Assembly (NCBI GenBank): GCA_903895725.1
Contig: CAITUV010000043.1
Coordinates: forward strand, 75,298-139,297
Source of the DNA: an uncultured Myxococcales bacterium
GTDB lineage: Bacteria; Myxococcota_A; UBA9042; CAIXZC01
Direction: 5' to 3'
DNA length: 64,000 nucleotides
Below the pieces are notes generated by a model that was not told where the DNA came from, ran no database searches, and was given only the letters and a program-made list of their open reading frames with translations. Shown piece after piece: positions 62,598-64,000 of this stretch (positions within the stretch are counted from its first letter, which is position 1; each line of letters begins with the position of its first letter). The position numbers and the translations under genes were made by a program.

Positions 62598-64000
62598 ATG
62601 AGACAGACAACCAGCGTTTCTCTAGTAGTCGCAGCGTTGCTGCTCGGCGGGTGCGGCGGTTCGGGATCGCCAGGAGGCGGCGTCCAGCCGGATGCGGAGG
62701 GAGTCGCTCCGGACGGAAGCGGGCCGAACGGCGACGGGACCTCTCGGGTGGGCACGGATGCACTGCCGGACGGCTCTGCAGGGGACCTGCTCTACTCCGA
62801 CGGGAAGACGGTCGACCGCGTGGCGTTTGACGGCGTCGAGCCGCCGGACGCCGTGACCGTTGACGGCGTGATGCCGCCCCCGGACGGACTGCTCCCGGAC
62901 GGCCAGACCGGGGATGATTCGCAGCCGGTCGATGATGGGGTGCATCCGGCCGACGACACGCTCCAGCCAGGGGACGGCGGGGGCGACTCCGGCCAGCCGT
63001 GGGACGGGGGGGGACCGGACGGCCTCCTGACCGACGCTGCCGGTTCGGACGCTGCGGGCTCGGAGGATCTGACCGACACGGCCTATCCGGACGGGACGGC
63101 CGACGACGTGGAGCCGGAAGTGGAGCCGGTAGATTGCGCTGTCGCCAACGAGTGGGGAAGCTGCGCCGGCGTGCTGGTGGAGCAGGGAGGCGAGCTCGTC
63201 TGCAACGCCCCGGTGCCCCAGGCCGAGAGCTGTAACGGCCAGGACGATGATTGTGACGGCGCAGTCGACGAGGAGACCGGGCAGGGGCAGTGCGAGACCA
63301 AGAACGAGCTCGGGGTCTGCGTCGGACAGCTCTTCTGTGGAGGGGGCCTCCTGCTGTGTGATGCTCCTTCGCCTGCGCCCGAGGCCTGTGACGGCACGGA
63401 CAATGATTGCGACGGCGAGACGGACGAAGGGTACCCGGACTATGGGGGCGACGGCATCCCTGATTGCGATGTCGCGGATTCGGACCAGGATGGGGTCGTG
63501 GACCCTGTCGACAATTGCCCGGAGGACCATAACCCCGGCCAGCAGGATTGCGACAAGGACGGCCTCGGAGATGTGTGCGACTGGGACGAGGACGAAGACG
63601 GAATTCCCAACGACGTGGACAACTGCATCTGCCTCGACAACCCGGAACAGACGGATACCGACAAGGACGGTCTGGGTAACGGCTGTGACGCCGACGACGA
63701 CAATGATGCCGTGGACGACGTGGAGGACAACTGCCCGCTCGAGCCGAACGAGAGCCAGGTCGATCTCGACAAGGACGGCCAGGGCGATGCCTGCGACCCG
63801 GACGACGACGGGGACGGTCTGCTCGACGGGGCCGACAACTGCCCGCTATCAGCCAATCCGGACCAGGCGGACCTCGATACCGACGGCCAGGGGGATGCGT
63901 GTGACCCGGATGTCGACGGGGATGGCATCGAGAACGGGGTCGACAACTGCCCGACCGTGAGCAATCCCAAGCAGACGGACACGGACTTCGACGGAAGCGG
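62598..64000 (+). CDS. Lipoprotein with MopE-like and thrombospondin type 3 Ca-binding repeats (3' end off the window)
   Basis: The frame is open from the ATG at 62598 to the window edge (467 codons). The lipobox is LLLGGC (Cys19), followed by ~160 residues of Asp/Pro/Gly low complexity. Two MopE-type metal-binding motifs come next (ESCNGQDDDCDGAVDEE and EACDGTDNDCDGETDEG). They are followed by at least five thrombospondin type 3 repeats of the pattern DNCPxxxNPxQxDxDxDGxGDxCD, running off the edge. These repeats bind Ca2+ in known proteins and usually form extended surface stalks in Gram-negative bacteria; a C-terminal anchor or effector domain may lie beyond the window. Confidence 0.88.
   Translation, partial: MRQTTSVSLVVAALLLGGCGGSGSPGGGVQPDAEGVAPDGSGPNGDGTSRVGTDALPDGSAGDLLYSDGKTVDRVAFDGVEPPDAVTVDGVMPPPDGLLPDGQTGDDSQPVDDGVHPADDTLQPGDGGGDSGQPWDGGGPDGLLTDAAGSDAAGSEDLTDTAYPDGTADDVEPEVEPVDCAVANEWGSCAGVLVEQGGELVCNAPVPQAESCNGQDDDCDGAVDEETGQGQCETKNELGVCVGQLFCGGGLLLCDAPSPAPEACDGTDNDCDGETDEGYPDYGGDGIPDCDVADSDQDGVVDPVDNCPEDHNPGQQDCDKDGLGDVCDWDEDEDGIPNDVDNCICLDNPEQTDTDKDGLGNGCDADDDNDAVDDVEDNCPLEPNESQVDLDKDGQGDACDPDDDGDGLLDGADNCPLSANPDQADLDTDGQGDACDPDVDGDGIENGVDNCPTVSNPKQTDTDFDGS

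Overview
The window is about 64 kb of GC-rich DNA, coding on nearly every base, from a Gram-negative bacterium that looks like a member of the Myxococcota or a related deltaproteobacterial lineage. That placement is inferred from style: many large secreted cysteine-rich proteins built from CGPDGCGGxCG-type repeats, two proteins ending in a MYXO-CTERM-like tail (Cys, membrane helix, Arg cluster), Asp-rich linkers behind lipoprotein cysteines, and a MopE/thrombospondin-type-3 protein. I count 38 protein genes, two of them cut by the window edges. I see no rRNA, tRNA, CRISPR array, transposase or prophage. Plausible sigma-70-type promoters (17-18 bp spacers) can be read upstream of many transcription units.

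Layout. 1-9.3 kb: surface proteins, namely an edge-cut six-hairpin-glycosidase-like protein, a Cys-repeat lipoprotein, and an overlapping three-gene operon (MYXO-CTERM-like protein, Cys-rich lipoprotein, small lipoprotein). 9.4-16.1 kb: housekeeping genes, with a FYDLN-acid protein, an EF-G to phosphatidylserine synthase operon, and a nucleoside-salvage operon (pyrimidine phosphorylase, CNT transporter, purine phosphorylase). 16.2-18.8 kb: an Rcp-type single-domain response regulator and a REC-GAF?-PAS-histidine kinase. 18.8-25.6 kb: two coupled DUF3857 proteins, one with and one without a transglutaminase triad, and a rifampin-phosphotransferase-like dikinase.

25.8-35.4 kb: two tandem paralogous lipoproteins with a caspase-like fold, the first keeping a His/Cys dyad and the second having lost both residues; then a small unknown protein, EttA and a long-form Xaa-Pro aminopeptidase. 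35.4-42.6 kb: a leftward operon of a lipoprotein with eight ~95-residue Cys repeats, a GH26-like lipoprotein and a GH63-like lipoprotein. 42.8-50.3 kb: a MuiA/DUF4139 protein and an operon of an SbsA-Ig-like lipoprotein, a MYXO-CTERM-like mosaic protein and a PI-PLC-like lipoprotein. 50.4-54 kb: an NSS sodium symporter with a MetS-like microprotein, and a beta-barrel outer-membrane protein. 54.0-54.6 kb: non-coding, with a 98-bp direct repeat flanking a 47-bp tandem repeat.

54.6-62.4 kb: an alpha/beta hydrolase and an Lgt-like membrane protein; a putative lipid-modification operon (PEMT/ICMT-like + PlsC-like + zinc-ribbon fusion, class-III aminotransferase, CrtC/AttH-like lipocalin); and an AtoE-type short-chain fatty-acid transporter. 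62.6 kb to the end: an edge-cut Ca-binding-repeat lipoprotein.

The dominant theme is the cell envelope: eleven predicted lipoproteins, two MYXO-CTERM-like proteins, a barrel and an Lgt-like protein. The least expected units are the active/inactive caspase-fold pair, the active/inactive DUF3857 pair, a nine-cysteine module shared by two neighbouring surface proteins, and the lipid-enzyme fusion operon. All functional calls come from reading motifs by eye; no database search was run.
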